Positions 35,501 through 45,597 are shown, counted from the stretch's first letter. The stretch is DNA of 64,000 nucleotides from Amoebophrya sp. A120 (GCA_905178155.1 CAJINV010000005.1:860564-924563), one strand, 5' to 3'. The notes: generated by a model not told the origin, from the sequence alone. A program made the numbers and translations.

Positions 35501-35778
35501 GCTTCATCGTACAAGTGTCCCAGCGCCTGTTCGAAGCTCCAAAAGGACGAGGCTCTTCCGGCCAGAGCGGATTGGGATTGATCCTGTGCTGTGGCATGCT
35601 TATCGAAATCAACCTCCGCTTCTGAAGTGACGTCCGCCACTACTATGGCCGAAGATCCAAAGTTGTGCCGCTCGGCAGATGTAAACAAGAGTGCGCAAGT
35701 TAGATCAATCGGTAGTCGGGCGACACTGCAGAACAACAGCGCAGCCAAGGCCGTGTGGCTTGATCTGGTCCGCGACAT
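29554..35778 (-). CDS. secreted/lumenal class-3 (DAG-type) lipase split by a ~4 kb nested intron
   Basis: Exon 1 (35778-34747) starts MSRTRSSHTALAALLFCSV, a signal-like N-terminus, followed by a helical region (about residues 60-190) and the lipase fold: ADKDRKALILAIRGTQDLDD. The middle exon reads ENAHPAIYVAAKT and the last exon (30344 to 29554) LADKASEPVRKFLQ... FNTVIVTGHSLGAATATW, with the GHSLG nucleophile Ser, a likely acid Asp in AGDDAVPRLN, and a likely His in MLTAHKASNY. Order and spacing match class-3/diacylglycerol lipases, which hydrolyse acyl glycerides. Introns are two introner-type insertions: the composite 30691-34746 (TSD GTTCT) and family C 30345-30652 (TSD GGTCT). Removing both gives LDGEN|AHPAIYVAAKT|LADKAS in frame. 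The middle exon occurs more than once, so which copy is spliced is unknown. Confidence 0.82.
30345..30652. mobile_element. introner family C, 308 bp, inverted orientation
   Basis: Starts TATGGGAGTGTCAGG, ends ...GAAGCTTCCATA, with long inverted ends (GAAATCGTCAAAGTTGAAAT and complement). Duplication GGTCT at 30340-30344 and 30653-30657. Excision joins YVAAKT|LADKAS in frame. Its interior is the reverse complement of the copy at 8802: the GGATACCAGTTAGACCTAC end of one is the GTAGGTCTAACTGGTATCC end of the other. Confidence 0.93.
30653..30690 (-). other. lipase middle exon, copy 1 (micro-exon)
   Basis: A 38-bp stretch between the C element and the composite A element. On the minus strand it reads AGAACGCGCATCCCGCGATT... 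and encodes (E)NAHPAIYVAAKT. It carries the TSD copies GGTCT at its left end and GTTCT at its right. Near-identical copies lie at 31961-32012, 33317-33355 and 34446-34484. Confidence 0.8.
30691..31388. mobile_element. introner family A copy interrupted by a 425-bp insertion
   Basis: Left part 30691-30804 and right part 31230-31388 together match a full A element (right part ends CCAGACCCAGACATATTTGCATTTGA). The terminal ATA and a second TSD are missing at 31388, so the right end is broken and continues into unrelated sequence. Confidence 0.8.
30805..31229. mobile_element. 425-bp insertion inside an introner, 7-bp TSD
   Basis: Inserted in the A element at 30691, flanked by CCAAGTG at 30798-30804 and 31230-31236; uninterrupted A copies read straight through the equivalent point. 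It begins AAGTAGTAGTAGTAG and contains a 33-bp direct repeat (30843 and 30878, GGCGTTAGAACAGATTTAGC) with period 35. No coding potential or known terminal motif recognised. Confidence 0.7.
31389..31960. other. unassigned filler inside the composite intron
   Basis: About 570 bp not similar to any introner family seen here. At its right end (31945-31962) a partial echo of the lipase micro-exon (GCGGCGATGTAAATCGCA) precedes the fuller copy at 31961. No supportable gene. Confidence 0.5.
31847..32035 (-). CDS. 62-codon chimeric ORF containing the captured lipase exon
   Basis: ATG at 32035: MSYVCIDSLDGENAHPAIYV, then AAKTLRFTSPQSEEEVRKYS... ending NASKK. The first part is the uninterrupted lipase exon, the rest is unrelated. 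It lies inside the lipase composite intron on the same strand. Expression is unknown; it is probably a by-product of duplication rather than a gene. Confidence 0.25.
   Translation of the reverse strand: MSYVCIDSLDGENAHPAIYVAAKTLRFTSPQSEEEVRKYSEKMPWANINVAATWKIHNASKK
31961..32012 (-). repeat. introner-free (empty-site) copy of the lipase exon
   Basis: About 52 bp matching the lipase exon across both introner insertion points: on the plus strand CAGGGTCTTTGCGGCGACGT continuing to GCGCGTTCTCGCCATCCAGA. It contains single, unduplicated GGTCT and GTTCT, the two target sequences, with neither element present. On the minus strand it reads LDGENAHPAIYVAAKTL. Confidence 0.9.
32013..33316. other. unassigned filler inside the composite intron
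   Basis: About 1.3 kb, with a pyrimidine-rich stretch near 32130-32210 and a tandem repeat (TAGTACTTTGATCCTAC at 33193-33209 and 33229-33245, period 36). Plus-strand ORFs of 60-75 codons look random. No introner ends and no recognisable gene. Confidence 0.5.
33356..34415. mobile_element. introner family A copy interrupted by an 850-bp insertion, right end deleted
   Basis: Begins TATAAAATGCAAAAATATCT directly after a lipase micro-exon copy ending GTTCT. 33356-33488 and 34339-34415 are almost identical to 34485-34617 and 34604-34680 respectively, showing a recent duplication of [micro-exon + A element]. It stops at ...CACAGACATC and switches to a micro-exon fragment, so the terminal inverted repeat is missing. 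Confidence 0.82.
33489..34338. mobile_element. 850-bp insertion with 14-bp target-site duplication
   Basis: Flanked by GGCATTTGTCATGC at 33475-33488 and 34339-34352; the sister A copy at 34485 carries the empty site (GGCATTTGTCATGC once, then AGTATACGC). The insert is GC-rich, begins TTAACAGACTGCGCGAC and ends GGACTTCTACTGCGGTTGAT. It has a plus-strand ORF of 136 codons (33536-33946) without a recognisable reverse transcriptase, integrase or transposase motif. A long TSD would suit target-primed insertion of a truncated non-LTR element, but there is no poly(A) tail. Confidence 0.8.
34446..34484 (-). other. lipase middle exon, copy next to exon 1
   Basis: Encodes the same AHPAIYVAAKT peptide as 30653-30690 and lies directly beyond the A element 34485-34746. 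It would be the exon used if that element alone is excised; after it, however, the sequence runs into scrambled introner fragments rather than into the last exon. Confidence 0.7.
34485..34746. mobile_element. introner family A, 262 bp
   Basis: Ends TATGGAGTGCAAATATGTCT and ...CATATTTGCAATCCATA; duplication GTTCT at 34480-34484 and 34747-34751. Excision gives LDGEN|AHPAIY in frame. This is the intact member of the duplicated pair with 33356. Confidence 0.92.
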
Positions 35779-36411
35779 CTCGAATGCTGGCTCCGCTTAC
35801 TTAGTGTTAGTTACTAGAAAAAAGGAAACCCTAAAAAATCTTGAGTCTTTACTTTCTTTTGCTAAAACAAGCACCACGTCAGTATTCTACATACAAATAC
35901 GGCATTGTGTGCGATGATGTTCAGAAAACACTACTTGTTCGATACGTCGACGACTTGGACTTCATGGACACACATTAATTTTTATCCCCGCAGAATTCAA
36001 ATACCCAATCAAGACGACCGGTTGCGACCGTCGAACGACGTGAATGAATGACGATCTGCTTTTTTGTTTTAGGGATACCAGACGAACGACCACGACCCTT
36101 GGCTCCCTATATATTCACACAGGCACGCAGCTTTGAATAAATCACTATTTGCGAGCTCCAGAAGCACCAGCAACCAATTACCAAAGAGGTGTCCAATGGC
36201 ACACAATGCGGAGCCAGAAAAAACTGAAACAAATCGTAGAACACCGTATGCAACAACAAGCAGCGCGCAAGTATAATTATTGCTACACTTCTCAAAAACT
36301 GCACCACACAAAGCTGTCTTCGCACGATCATGCTTGATGCTTAGCTTTATTCTCGCAAAAATCAAAACACATTCTAAACACGCCAGCACTGTGCTGCACA
36401 CTATTCTTGCC
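35779..36411. other. intergenic spacer
   Basis: Between the lipase start and the stop of the lipid kinase. AT-richer; no supportable gene. Confidence 0.5.
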
Positions 36412-37585
36412 TTACACGACGAGAAAATAGCTACACACGACAACAAAAGCGATAAACAGGTTGTCATAGTCTTTGCTCAATCCTTCCGCGATCGCAATGG
36501 CGGCGGCGATTAGTATTCTCTGTATCGTGTTCCCGAAAGTGAGACTGAAAAACCCCGCGACAAAAACCGCGAGAGTGCCGCCCACCGTCTTGTTGCCGAT
36601 CCAGCTCGGATTCTGCTTCGGAAAGTTCCTCGAAAGCCACTTCCCGACCACGGCGCCGCAGGGATCGGCGAAAAAAACGGGGCGGATGATGGCTAGGGGG
36701 GTCTGCGTGTAGAAGAAAAGCCCGACAATTATCTGTTTTGAACAATTGAAAGAGTCGGTTCTTTTTTAGGAAATAAAGCTTTTTCACGTTGGGCCAACAT
36801 GCGCAAAATTGTATACAATGCCTCCACTCCAGCACGTTTTAAAAGCTGAAGATCATTTTAGTTGTACCAGGTACACCGTTATCCCCACGTCCTTGTCTCT
36901 TGAGTAGCGGAACTTTATTGGCGCGACTGGCGACCAGACCATAAACAATGAGGACACCACGACGGAGTACACGAAGTATCGGGCGAGCCAGTCGGAGGGA
37001 TCGAGGAATAGCATCATAAAGCCGGATGCTGTTTTGGATTTTTGGATTCGCATTCGAAAAACAAAAAGGTAAACTTACATCGACGGAAATTTCCGTGTAA
37101 TTAGTAAGTACAACGCACGCGTCTACTTCTCCCTCCTACAATGCAGCTTGTTTTTCATCTACAACGGCGTTCCGTCAGTAGTAAAATCGCAGAAGACCTG
37201 CATGCACGAACTTCCGTGATAGGAAGATCGATAGCGAACTAAATTCGCCAACCAAGAGCACACCAAGCTCAAACACAATCCACCCAACGGTGTTAGGGGA
37301 GGCCATTTTTTTCGTTTGTCTGTGTTTCCTCGAAAACTATCTTATAGACACACAAGAATCCTATTGCTCTCGACAATGCGCTAACTAAGTACATCAACCA
37401 AATTTACACAATATTAACAAGCTGGATTGCGAAGTAGTACCTGAATGCATGAGTTTCCTTGCCGCGAAGGGGCTAAGGAAGGTCGCGAACTCACACACAG
37501 CCAGCAGCACGCACTCCACGAGAATCAAGGTTTTGGTGTCCAGATACACCGCGTCCAAACCCATTTTTGCTGCGCTCGACGTCAT
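36412..37585 (-). CDS. SEC59/DGK1/VTE5-type CTP-dependent lipid (polyprenol or diacylglycerol) kinase
   Basis: Three exons join in phase: 37585-37441 (MTSSAAKMGLDAVYLDTKTL), 37028-36868 and 36732-36412; introns of 411 and 135 bp are GT-AG. The ~208-aa product is almost entirely membrane-embedded. Family landmarks are RYSRDKDVGITVYL, then ADPCGAVVGKWLSRNF and GNKTVGGTLAVFVAGFF, the D-x-x-A/G-x-x-x-G-[KR] and N-K-T-x-x-G-[ST] signatures of the dolichol/phytol/diacylglycerol kinase superfamily, which phosphorylates a lipid alcohol from CTP. Substrate cannot be told: dolichol would fit with ALG5 in this window, but diacylglycerol or phytol are possible. It is shorter than SEC59 and near DGK1/VTE5 size. 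Confidence 0.8.
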
Positions 37586-38850
37586 TTTTGCGATACTTAA
37601 TCGGAATATTTGTTCACAGTAGCTTTTATTTCCCCAGTGGAATGGAACCAGCACGAAAGGACTCGCGGACAAAACAAAGACGCGCACGAAGAGCAAGAGA
37701 AGCGACTCGGCGACCAAAATCAAAGTATTGTTCGACCTTCAAGTTACACCGAAAGTATTGCTTTTCCTTGTAGTGCTTCCCGCCGGCGGCATGGCAGTTG
37801 ATCGGGGCAAAAATTCTCCGAATGCTGAGTAGTTGCAGAAGGTTTATTTTGTAGCCGACACGCTAGAATCAGGAGGTAGCCCGATTGTTGGGCGCGACGA
37901 TCATAACCCGAGGCTGGAAGTACGGACTGCGAGCTGTACCGACATTTTTATTTGTCATTGATGTAGATTTTGCATTTTGAAGGATATGATCGACAATTCC
38001 AGGTACTGCGATAACCAATTCAACAAGTCAATGCCAAAAAACTTGAATAAAGAAAACCGAAAAATTACTTACTCGTTATGTGTCGAAAACGTGATACTTA
38101 TCATACAAAGCCACTCACTACCAGTTGCATATAATACGGAAATGCTCCACTACAGATGCTACTTCTGAATTGTCAACGGTGCTGGGGGATGTGGAAACTT
38201 TTCATCAAGAAGCTAAGTAGTAGGTCGTAGGGAGTGCAATGCAAAGAACGAGACTGGACGTGAAAGAAAGACATGTTGCGGCCGTCAGAATGATAGATTG
38301 AAAAGAAACGACACGAAAGATGAACTCATCCCAAAAAAACCGGCGTACCCGAGAAAACAGAAGCACTTCAAGCTCCCTCGCTCGTCGGAGGGAAAGCAGC
38401 ATCAGAAGTTCCACACTTCTTGTGCGACGTCCAGTGCAACAACGTCGCATTGAAGAGTTCCGCATTTGGTAAGTGATGAATATGTCGTTGCACCATGTGA
38501 TAACATTTTGCGTTCTTGCTCATCATGTGTAATAAAACACAGTCTTTCGATGTACTTCCAGTCGCCCAAAAACAGTGTCAACAGATGATTTTCGGAGGTT
38601 TTCTTATGTCTCTTGTGCTTGCCCGCACTCCTCGTCGCATGGGAGTGGAGATTTATTTCTGACGCTTTTTCTGTTTCATTTGATTTACAGTGCTTTGTGT
38701 GGCGCTATGGTAGAAGTAGGTGGTCTTTCTACCTCGTCAACATTGAATTTGAATAAATGTGTACAAATTAAAACTTTATGGGAAATGATAGGCATCTCAT
38801 GTAGTGTGCTCGTAGCTTCTGCGTTTCTCTTCCCATGTAAAGATACTGCA
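37586..38850. other. intergenic spacer with a doubtful small ORF
   Basis: Mostly AT-rich. A minus ORF at 38205-38465 (86 codons, Arg-rich N-terminus then a hydrophobic stretch SIILTAATCLSFTSSLVLCI) and a plus ORF at 38575-38871 could be small genes, but neither has a recognisable family or splice support. Confidence 0.4.
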
Positions 38851-39701
38851 TCAGTCCTCGAAGTCCTGTAGCAGCTGCACCAGGTCGAGCTTGCTATCCT
38901 TCACGCCCTGTGCCTCCAAAGCCTGCTCGAAAAGCTCCTGGCTTGTGTGTCCAAATTCACTTGCCGGGTCAATCGCGAATCTGAGTCAATTTCGATCTTC
39001 ATGCGTTTCAACTAAATAGAGATTTTTCATCAATCTGGCACCATACGCGAACAAGATCATCTTCCCTATGCGTACTATTCTAAAAAATTGTACTGGCACA
39101 TTTGAAAAAATACGACTGCAGCACTACGTAAAGAAATCCTACATTTCTTCCACAAGAAAAGCGAAGGAGTCTTGGTTCATCACGGTTCCGTCTAGGAATT
39201 TGGACAGTGAAAACCCCGGCTGCTTTTTCTCGATGACCCTCTGCAGCCGGTCGATGAACTTCTGAAACACCTTGCTGCCCCGAGAAGCGGTACTGCTACT
39301 GCTTCCAGAGATCATTTTTGCCGATGACAAATTCTTGCTGTCGAGAAGGATCTTCATCTTGTCGCCCGCATTTATTGATGGTGAGATGTCTGTAGTCGAT
39401 GTGGGTGCAGCCCCTGTGACAGCAGGTGTAGCTGTCCCCGTATTTGCTAGTACTGTTTCCGCCTCTTTTAATATCGATGACTCTGGGTCGGACGACGAGG
39501 CTGCGGTGGATTGCCCGCTTGAAACGGAATTGCTGGCGGATATTCCTGGGGCAGGTAGTTGTCCAACTGTACTGCTAGAAGCCATCTTGCCGCGTGAATG
39601 ATCAGCACTGCTGTTCTGCGCTTCGTCTCGGGTGCGGTCCAGCGTCTCGTCTAGTTTAGCGAGGAACTCCTCCTCCTGCCGCTCCCAGTAGGTAGCCATG
39701 A
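38851..39701 (-). CDS. unknown two-exon protein with helical ends
   Basis: Exon 1 is 39701-39143 (MATYWERQEEEFLAKLDETL), exon 2 38980-38851, joined in phase 2 across a 162-bp GT-AG intron to give ...AFLVEE|IFAIDPASEFGHTSQELFEQ, stop at 38851 after DLVQLLQDFED. The middle is Ser/Thr/Ala-rich and disordered; the end (VFQKFIDRLQRVIEKKQPGF onward) is helical and better structured. No domain is recognised. The upstream in-frame codons before 39701 (to 39798) lack a better start. Confidence 0.7.
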
Positions 39702-40210
39702 TGGAGGACTGTCTTTTTGTTTTCCGTGCTCTGTCTGAAAAATTCTTTAAGACCACCTTTTTCCAAAACAGTACTATTCCTAGTCTCAGGCCAAGCACCG
39801 TATAATGCAGTGTTTATTCATGGATAGTTTGCATTAAATTCTGTGTGTGCCATCTCAATAAAATCGCGTCATTCATCTTCACGCTTTGCGAAAAAGTAGG
39901 ACGTTGCTCTTCGTGCCTCTATGACTCGCAGTGAGTTGTATCCTCTACCGTTATTTGCAGCATACTATCCGCAGCTTCCAAACAAGTGGCTGGAAAACAT
40001 GAAGCGAACACATTATCGCATTTCTGTTCGCGATAAACAAAGACCCTTGTTTTTCCGTGTGTACTATCTGCGTCTGCAATTTGTTTCACCGACAATGGCA
40101 GTCTAAGCCTGCAACCATCAATGACAACTGATGCGCAACCAGTGCCACCTTCTACTTCTAGAAGTATATTCACATCTTCGGAATAAATTCATCGACCACG
40201 ATGAAATCCT
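39702..40210. other. intergenic spacer
   Basis: Between the unknown two-exon gene and the stop of the TBC gene. An 84-codon minus ORF (39919-40173) has no supporting features. Confidence 0.5.
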
Positions 40211-43200
40211 TCATCCTTTTATCAAATTCTTGACGACCCCAAACCTGTCCCAGAGCTCGGACAGCAGCGCCTCCCGCTCCGCGTCTGCGTCGTCCAGAAT
40301 GGCGCTCAAGTCGCGCATAAAGCGCTGCTTCTGGTCCTCAAGCTCGCTGATCTCGTCCCACAAAGGCTGCGCTTTCGACAACTGTTGGTCGTACTTTTCC
40401 TTCGTGACCCGTTCCCGCTGGGTCGCGAGCGTAACCGACTCCTGCAACACCTGATGCCGCTCGAGCAGCGGAGAGACGGCGGGTATCTTATTTGGAACTG
40501 CGGGTCTGCTGTTCGGCGTTTGCTGTGAAGAAGTTGAGGTGGAAGTGGGTTCTTCTTTTGGAGGGTTGCTATTTCTTTGTGAAGAGGAACCTTCGGAGGT
40601 CGAGGACAGAACCTTGCAGATATCCAGCAGCTCGTCCACCTCCCGCTCGCGTTGCTTTTGCGCCGAATCCTTTTCCGTCTGGTAAAACTCAACCCGCAAG
40701 TCCCTGACCTGTTTCTGCCGGGTCGCCAGTTCGTGCGAGATACTGGTCAACCGGGTCTGCAGCACGATCGCGTCCTGCTCCACCTGCTGCTGCAGTTTCT
40801 GCAGGTACTGCTTACAGGAGAGCAAGTCGGCGACCCGGAAGAGCACGTAGCGGTTGGTCAGGAGGTTGTGCAACGACGTGAATCCGCCACACCCGCTGGC
40901 CGTCGCGTTCATGTCCGCGTCGTCCGGTTCTATTTTTTCGAAAAAGTCTTTCCCCGGGATCAGCTTCAGCGCGGCGACCTCCTCCGGGGTTTTGTTGGCA
41001 ACGTTCTTGCTCTGCCGCTGCACGTCCTCCAGCTTCACAGGCGGCCTCCGCAGCCGTCGCGCTTTGAACACCGGCGAGCCGGGCGCGCCGGCCTGGTCCG
41101 AGCACTCAAAATGCCGCATGTCCACCCGCAGCATCTTGTCAGTGTAGTCGAAGCCCTCGGGGAGAACCTCAAATCGCGGCTCCCATTTCGAGGATATCGT
41201 AAATTGCGGGGTCGCTGGCGGCTGCTCAGAAGGTGTGCTATAATTTTCCTTCGCTGTAGTTGCATTTGCGGACGGTGGGGTGCTCGGCGCTGATTCATCT
41301 CTACTATATCCGGCGCTGTTCTTACTGATCGTTTTTTTACTGGTCTGACTTTCATGATCTGCTGTTGTAACTGTGGCTTCTGCATTCTTCGTCTCTACTG
41401 CTTTCGGTAGTGAAGCTTCCTTCTCCAGGGATGCAGCGATTTTTCCGGTGCTTTCCTGCGACGAAAACGAGTTCCCATCTGTTGATTTGCTCTTCTCCTC
41501 CTTCTCGTGCACGCCCTTAGCGCCACTGCTTTGAGGTGTTCCACTCCTTCTCGGTGCGACAGGCACTCGTATTTTGTGTTCCACCATCGAAAAGCCGTTC
41601 AGCACGGCGTAGAATCTTTGCACGAGAAATTTCCTCGCGACTAGCCGCAACTTTGGGAGGTCCACTTCCAACCCGTGATCGTACAGGTGCTGCGCCACGA
41701 CCATCTGCACCCGCCTCACCATCGTTTCGTCTTGCAAAAAATCCAGCGTGGTGATCTGCACGGCGCTGCTGTCCTCTGGCGCGGACTATCCTGTGCAAAA
41801 GTATCGTATTCGTAGTAATGGCATTCATGCATTTACAGATCTCTTTCTCAAGGTGAATCAGCATTACAAATTCAATAATGTAATGCTGGGCTACTTTGTC
41901 ATGCAATTTAGACTAGTACGATGCTTTTGCATTGCATACGGACGAGGAGTTGACAAAAACCACATGCTATCAAATGCAAAAATGTCTGGGTCTGGAAGAT
42001 TCATCCTGTTTTTGTATGACACAGAAGGTCTGGCATGGAAGATCTAGCATCACAGGTTTCGAGAACCTTCCGCGGTGCCGAATTCGCATGACAAATCCCC
42101 CATTTTGCTGGCAGAAAGTGGGCAGCTTTTGCTACCTATGCATAAGAGATTTTTCTGTCTTCTGAAATGCGCATCACAAGTTTGTATTCTTCCAGACCCA
42201 GACATATTTGCAATCCATACCTGCTCCGGCGTCACTTCCACCCGCTCGACCTCGCGAGCCAAGTTCGAACTTCGCTCGTTGCTATGGCTACTGCTGCTTG
42301 TCCCGCTGGCAAAGGTAGTAACTACAGTGGCACTTCTATCACTTTTCGTGCCGTTCATGCTGGAGCTCGCGGTCAAAAACGGGTTTTCCAGTCTCGGTTG
42401 TCGCCCGTTCCTGCTGCTGGCAGGGGAGGAAAATCGGTCGTCGTTTTCCCGACGTTTCTCTTGCTTTTCATGCGTTTCCTCCTCCTCTTCGCTTCCCTCC
42501 AGTCCAGAAAACGCGCCGCCAGTAGCGAGGTCGTCGCCCGTTTTCGAGGTCGATACGGAAAGTTCCTCGACTAGCTTGGAATATTCTATGCTGTTCGTCG
42601 TGTGGTCTTTACCAGTGGCACCACCAGCGGTACTTCTAGAGGAAAGGTTCTTGTTAGTCTCGTCTTTTATTGTGTCGTGTTGTGCTTTTTTTCTACTGCC
42701 CCCGCCACTCGTCCCCTCCAGCCACTGCTGCTGCGACAGCAGCATGTCCCTGCGAACGCACTTCGCCAGAAAGTCCCGTATAACCCGCCCAGGTGTTACA
42801 ATCTCAAACGTTACAATAGAATATGGAAATCTGTGATGCAAGAGTGCATGATCTAGCCAACTCTCATAGGATTGCGCTTTACAAGTTCCGGAGCCCCAAA
42901 CCCCAATATAATCTGGCGGAAGTTGTATTGCAAAAGGTAGAACGCTGTGCGAGTCTGTCATGCTCATCATGCAACACAACTTCCAGATTTTATTGTAACG
43001 TTTGAGATTGTAACGTTTGAGCAAGTCATATCCCGGACCCTCGATTTCTGCGAGTGCATCACCCGCGACAGCTCCTCCAAACTGGTGACCTGTTCGACGG
43101 GCTTCTTGAGCAACCGGAGCAGCCCGGACCCGATCGCAAACAGCGCCGCCCAGCCGCGCAGAAGAAAGGCGTCCCAGAAGAAACCGCAGACCAGCGGATC

Positions 43201-45051
43201 GACGACGTAGGAGAACAAGGTCATGATCCACTGATGCGAGAAGAGGTCCAAACTGAAACCGTACTTGTTCAACTGCCGCTGCAACCGCGCGTGCCGCTGC
43301 TCCCCGACAATTTGCGTGAACTGGTAGGATTTGTAGGCGAGCAGGGGGACGTTGGGGCTGAACAAATTGTAGTAGTCGTAGTGGTCGATGAGCGCGAGGA
43401 GGACCCAGAAACAAGCCGAGGGGTCGAACTGCAGGTGGATGAGCAAAACCCCCCCGACAAAGTTCATGCCCTGGCAGTACCCGATTTCCGGATGCGCGGT
43501 GGAGGTATCCCCAGTAAATTTCCCGCACACGAAGTACAGATTTGCGGTCTCTGCATGACAAAACTTGGCTTCGACCCTAACTTAGCATGATAAGTGTCAC
43601 ACTCCAAATTGGTGAAGTTTGTGATGCATTTTGTACATGTACGGGAATATTACTTAAATTTATATTGCATAGGAGGCGGCGCGGAGCACTTTGTGCAGCA
43701 AGACGCGGCCTTTTCTCTCCGGCGCGCTGAAATCCTCCAAATAGGGAAAGGTCCTGCACACGTCCCGGGCGATCTCGGTTTCCTTGTGCTCGGGAAGTTC
43801 TTGCTGCTGGAGGATCTCGAAAATCTGAGTGCGCGTGAGGGCAGACAGCGGAGAAGCTGCTTTTCTAACCGATATCGGCGAGAGTGCGGCGGTTAATCTA
43901 GACGGAGTCCGCGCCGCGGGCGAGAAACACACAGTCGCAGACGCGTCTTGTTCCGCAGCACTACTAGTAGTAGACGTGGCTGCTGTTTTCATAACACTAG
44001 TAGAATTCGCGGGCGTCTTGTTTCCGCTGCTGCTCTTGCTCATCTTCGGGGTCAGGACCCCGTAGTCCGCGGCGTTGAAGGAGGCTTTTCTCTTCGTCTC
44101 TGCTGGTACTACTTCTATGCCACTCGTGCTAGTACCATCTGGTTGATCTTCCCCGCTTTTCGCGTCTTCCAACACCAGCCGGGAGCGCATTTGCTCGACC
44201 AGTCTGCCGGTGCGCGCGGCGCGGAGCCACAGCCGCGGTCGGTCCCGGGGTAGCACGAGGCCCCGCAGAACGATGATTCCCAGCCATTTCTGCTTCTTGC
44301 TTTTCTGCACGAACTCGTGGTTGAGGAGGGACATTTGCTCCCAGTCGAGCAACGAAAGAAGCGCCACATGCTTCGCGAAGAGCACGTCAATCACCGCGCT
44401 GAACCGTTGCGGCGCGGCGGCGGAAGTTCTCCCGGAACTCGCAGACAGGGTGGCTCTTGCGGTTGCCGTCGTCGGGGGTTTTTCACTCGTGGAAGCTGCT
44501 GAATCGACAAGAACTCGATCGCCGCTTAAGGCAGCTGAAGACAGTTCTTGTGTGGTAGGAGGGTGGTGCTTCGCCGATACGCTTTCTAGAGTGCCTGTTG
44601 TAATTGTCGGGAAAGCCGGCGTCTGTTGACCAGCCCCCGCTAGTGGATTCCTTGTCAGCTTGCTTGTTGTCATCTCCGAGCTCGGTACAACTACCGTGGT
44701 TGGCAGGAGTGCGCCTGTACTGGTTCTGGTACTGGCAGTGCGACTCACATTACTTTCTGCAGCTGCGATCGCGCTCACACTATGATCCAAAGGACCTGCA
44801 CCTGCAGATTGAATCATCGCTGGACTCGGATCACCTACAGCAGTCGATGGTGAAAGTTGTCTTCTCTGCGGCGAGGACCCGGGTGAAGCAGTCCCTTGTG
44901 GAGGCCCACTCCGAGACGTCGACGAACGGAGAGTTGGCGATTTGCTGGAGGCGCTGGCGCTGTCTGTCGTGAAAACAGCCCCGCCTCCTGTCGGGCTGGA
45001 CGGTAAGGGGATCCCATCGGTCGAAAGGAAATTCTGCACCATTTTTGACAT
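40211..45051 (-). CDS. TBC-domain Rab GTPase-activating protein with C-terminal coiled coil
   Basis: Start ATG at 45051 (MSKMVQNFLSTDGIPLPSSP); about 270 disordered residues lead into the TBC domain: VLRGLVLPRDRPRLWLRAA, the arginine-finger motif IARDVCRTFPYLEDF, the glutamine-finger motif EIGYCQGMNFVGG, then FSHQWIMTLFSYVVDPLVCG and FFWDAFLLRGWAALF. Both catalytic fingers are intact, so GAP activity on a Rab is well supported. A Ser/Glu-rich linker and a long coiled coil (about 40.9-40.25 kb, e.g. VEQDAIVLQTRLTSISHELA) follow, stop at 40211. All four introns are introners: F 43506-43671, E 42779-43030, A 41968-42219, D 41787-41938; no GT-AG intron is needed. Joins: LRAAS|TAHPEIGY, RVRD|FLAKCVRR, TPEQ|VVFVNSSS|APEDSSAVQ. 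The A-D micro-exon is only 19-29 nt. Confidence 0.88.
41787..41938. mobile_element. introner family D, 152 bp
   Basis: Ends TATCCTGTGCAAAAGTATCG and ...GTACGATGCTTTTGCATTGCATA; duplication CGGAC at 41782-41786 and 41939-41943. Excision joins NSSS|APEDSS in frame. Confidence 0.93.
41968..42219. mobile_element. introner family A, 252 bp, inverted orientation
   Basis: Ends TATCAAATGCAAAAATGTCT and ...CATATTTGCAATCCATA. Duplication CATGC (41963-41967) / CCTGC (42220-42224), one mismatch. Excision gives TPEQ|VVFVNS in frame. The interior is the reverse complement of the copy at 46615 (for example AAACCTGTGATGCTAGA there, TCTAGCATCACAGGTTT here). Confidence 0.9.
42779..43030. mobile_element. introner family E, 252 bp
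   Basis: Starts TATAACCCGCCCAGGTGTTA, ends ...CGTTTGAGCAAGTCATA; inverted blocks CAATCTCAAACGTTACAATA and complement near both ends. Duplication TCCCG at 42774-42778 and 43031-43035. Excision joins KSRVRD|FLAKC in the TBC domain region, in frame. Only copy of this family in the window. Confidence 0.88.
43506..43671. mobile_element. introner family F, 166 bp
   Basis: Starts TATCCCCAGTAAATTTCCCG, ends ...GGGAATATTACTTAAATTTATATTGCATA; the inverted ends are imperfect (AGTAAATTTCCCG against CGGGAATATTACTTAAATT). Duplication GGAGG at 43501-43505 and 43672-43676. Excision joins VLRAAS|TAHPEIGYCQG in frame, between the two catalytic finger motifs. Confidence 0.85.
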
Positions 45052-45597
45052 ACGTTTTTCCGCTATTGCCGTTGCGACAGCGACGAGCAGGAGTGACTTA
45101 AAAATAATAATAAACACGAGGAGTAATATTTAGTCGTCGTGTATCTTACTTCTACACGACACGGAGAAAGTACTATACCTCCACACACTACTTGAAGATA
45201 GAGTCGAAGCTAACTAGCATCATGAGTCCGCCATGTCATATCTTCAATGATGAAGAGATCTTCGCTACTCTCGGTGCACTTTTTCTCGGCTGGTCTGCTT
45301 GTAGTGAGTACGACAATTCTAAAGGTGATCTGATAGCAATCACGTGCAGGGCGAACGAACAAAAAAGAATCGGCCGAGATAAGAAGCTACGACACTGGTC
45401 ATGCTTTTCGTGTAAACAAGTATCTTTGTGCTGTTGTTTCAGTTTTGTTATTCGTAAGTTTAACCTTTCGAAGATGAAGTCGCTTCGTGTAGTTCTTCAA
45501 GTCGCCTGAAATAGTACCTTGTAGCCAAGAATCAAACTTTCACCATTGAGGAAGACCTGCTCCTGCCGTTGACATTAAGTTCAGATAAATTTCATCA
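45052..45597. other. intergenic spacer
   Basis: Between the TBC start and the stop of the Tat-SF1-like gene. No supportable gene. Confidence 0.5.

Noticed and set aside
38575-38871. Plus-strand 98-codon ORF as a gene against the strand trend
   Set aside because: No family, no splice support, and its 3' end overlaps the antisense of the supported exon 38851-38980.
42050-43561. 503-codon minus ORF read as one protein
   Set aside because: Its first third is an out-of-frame reading of the TBC exon, it then reads through the family E element and ends inside the A element. The true product uses the TBC frame before E and this frame only between E and A.
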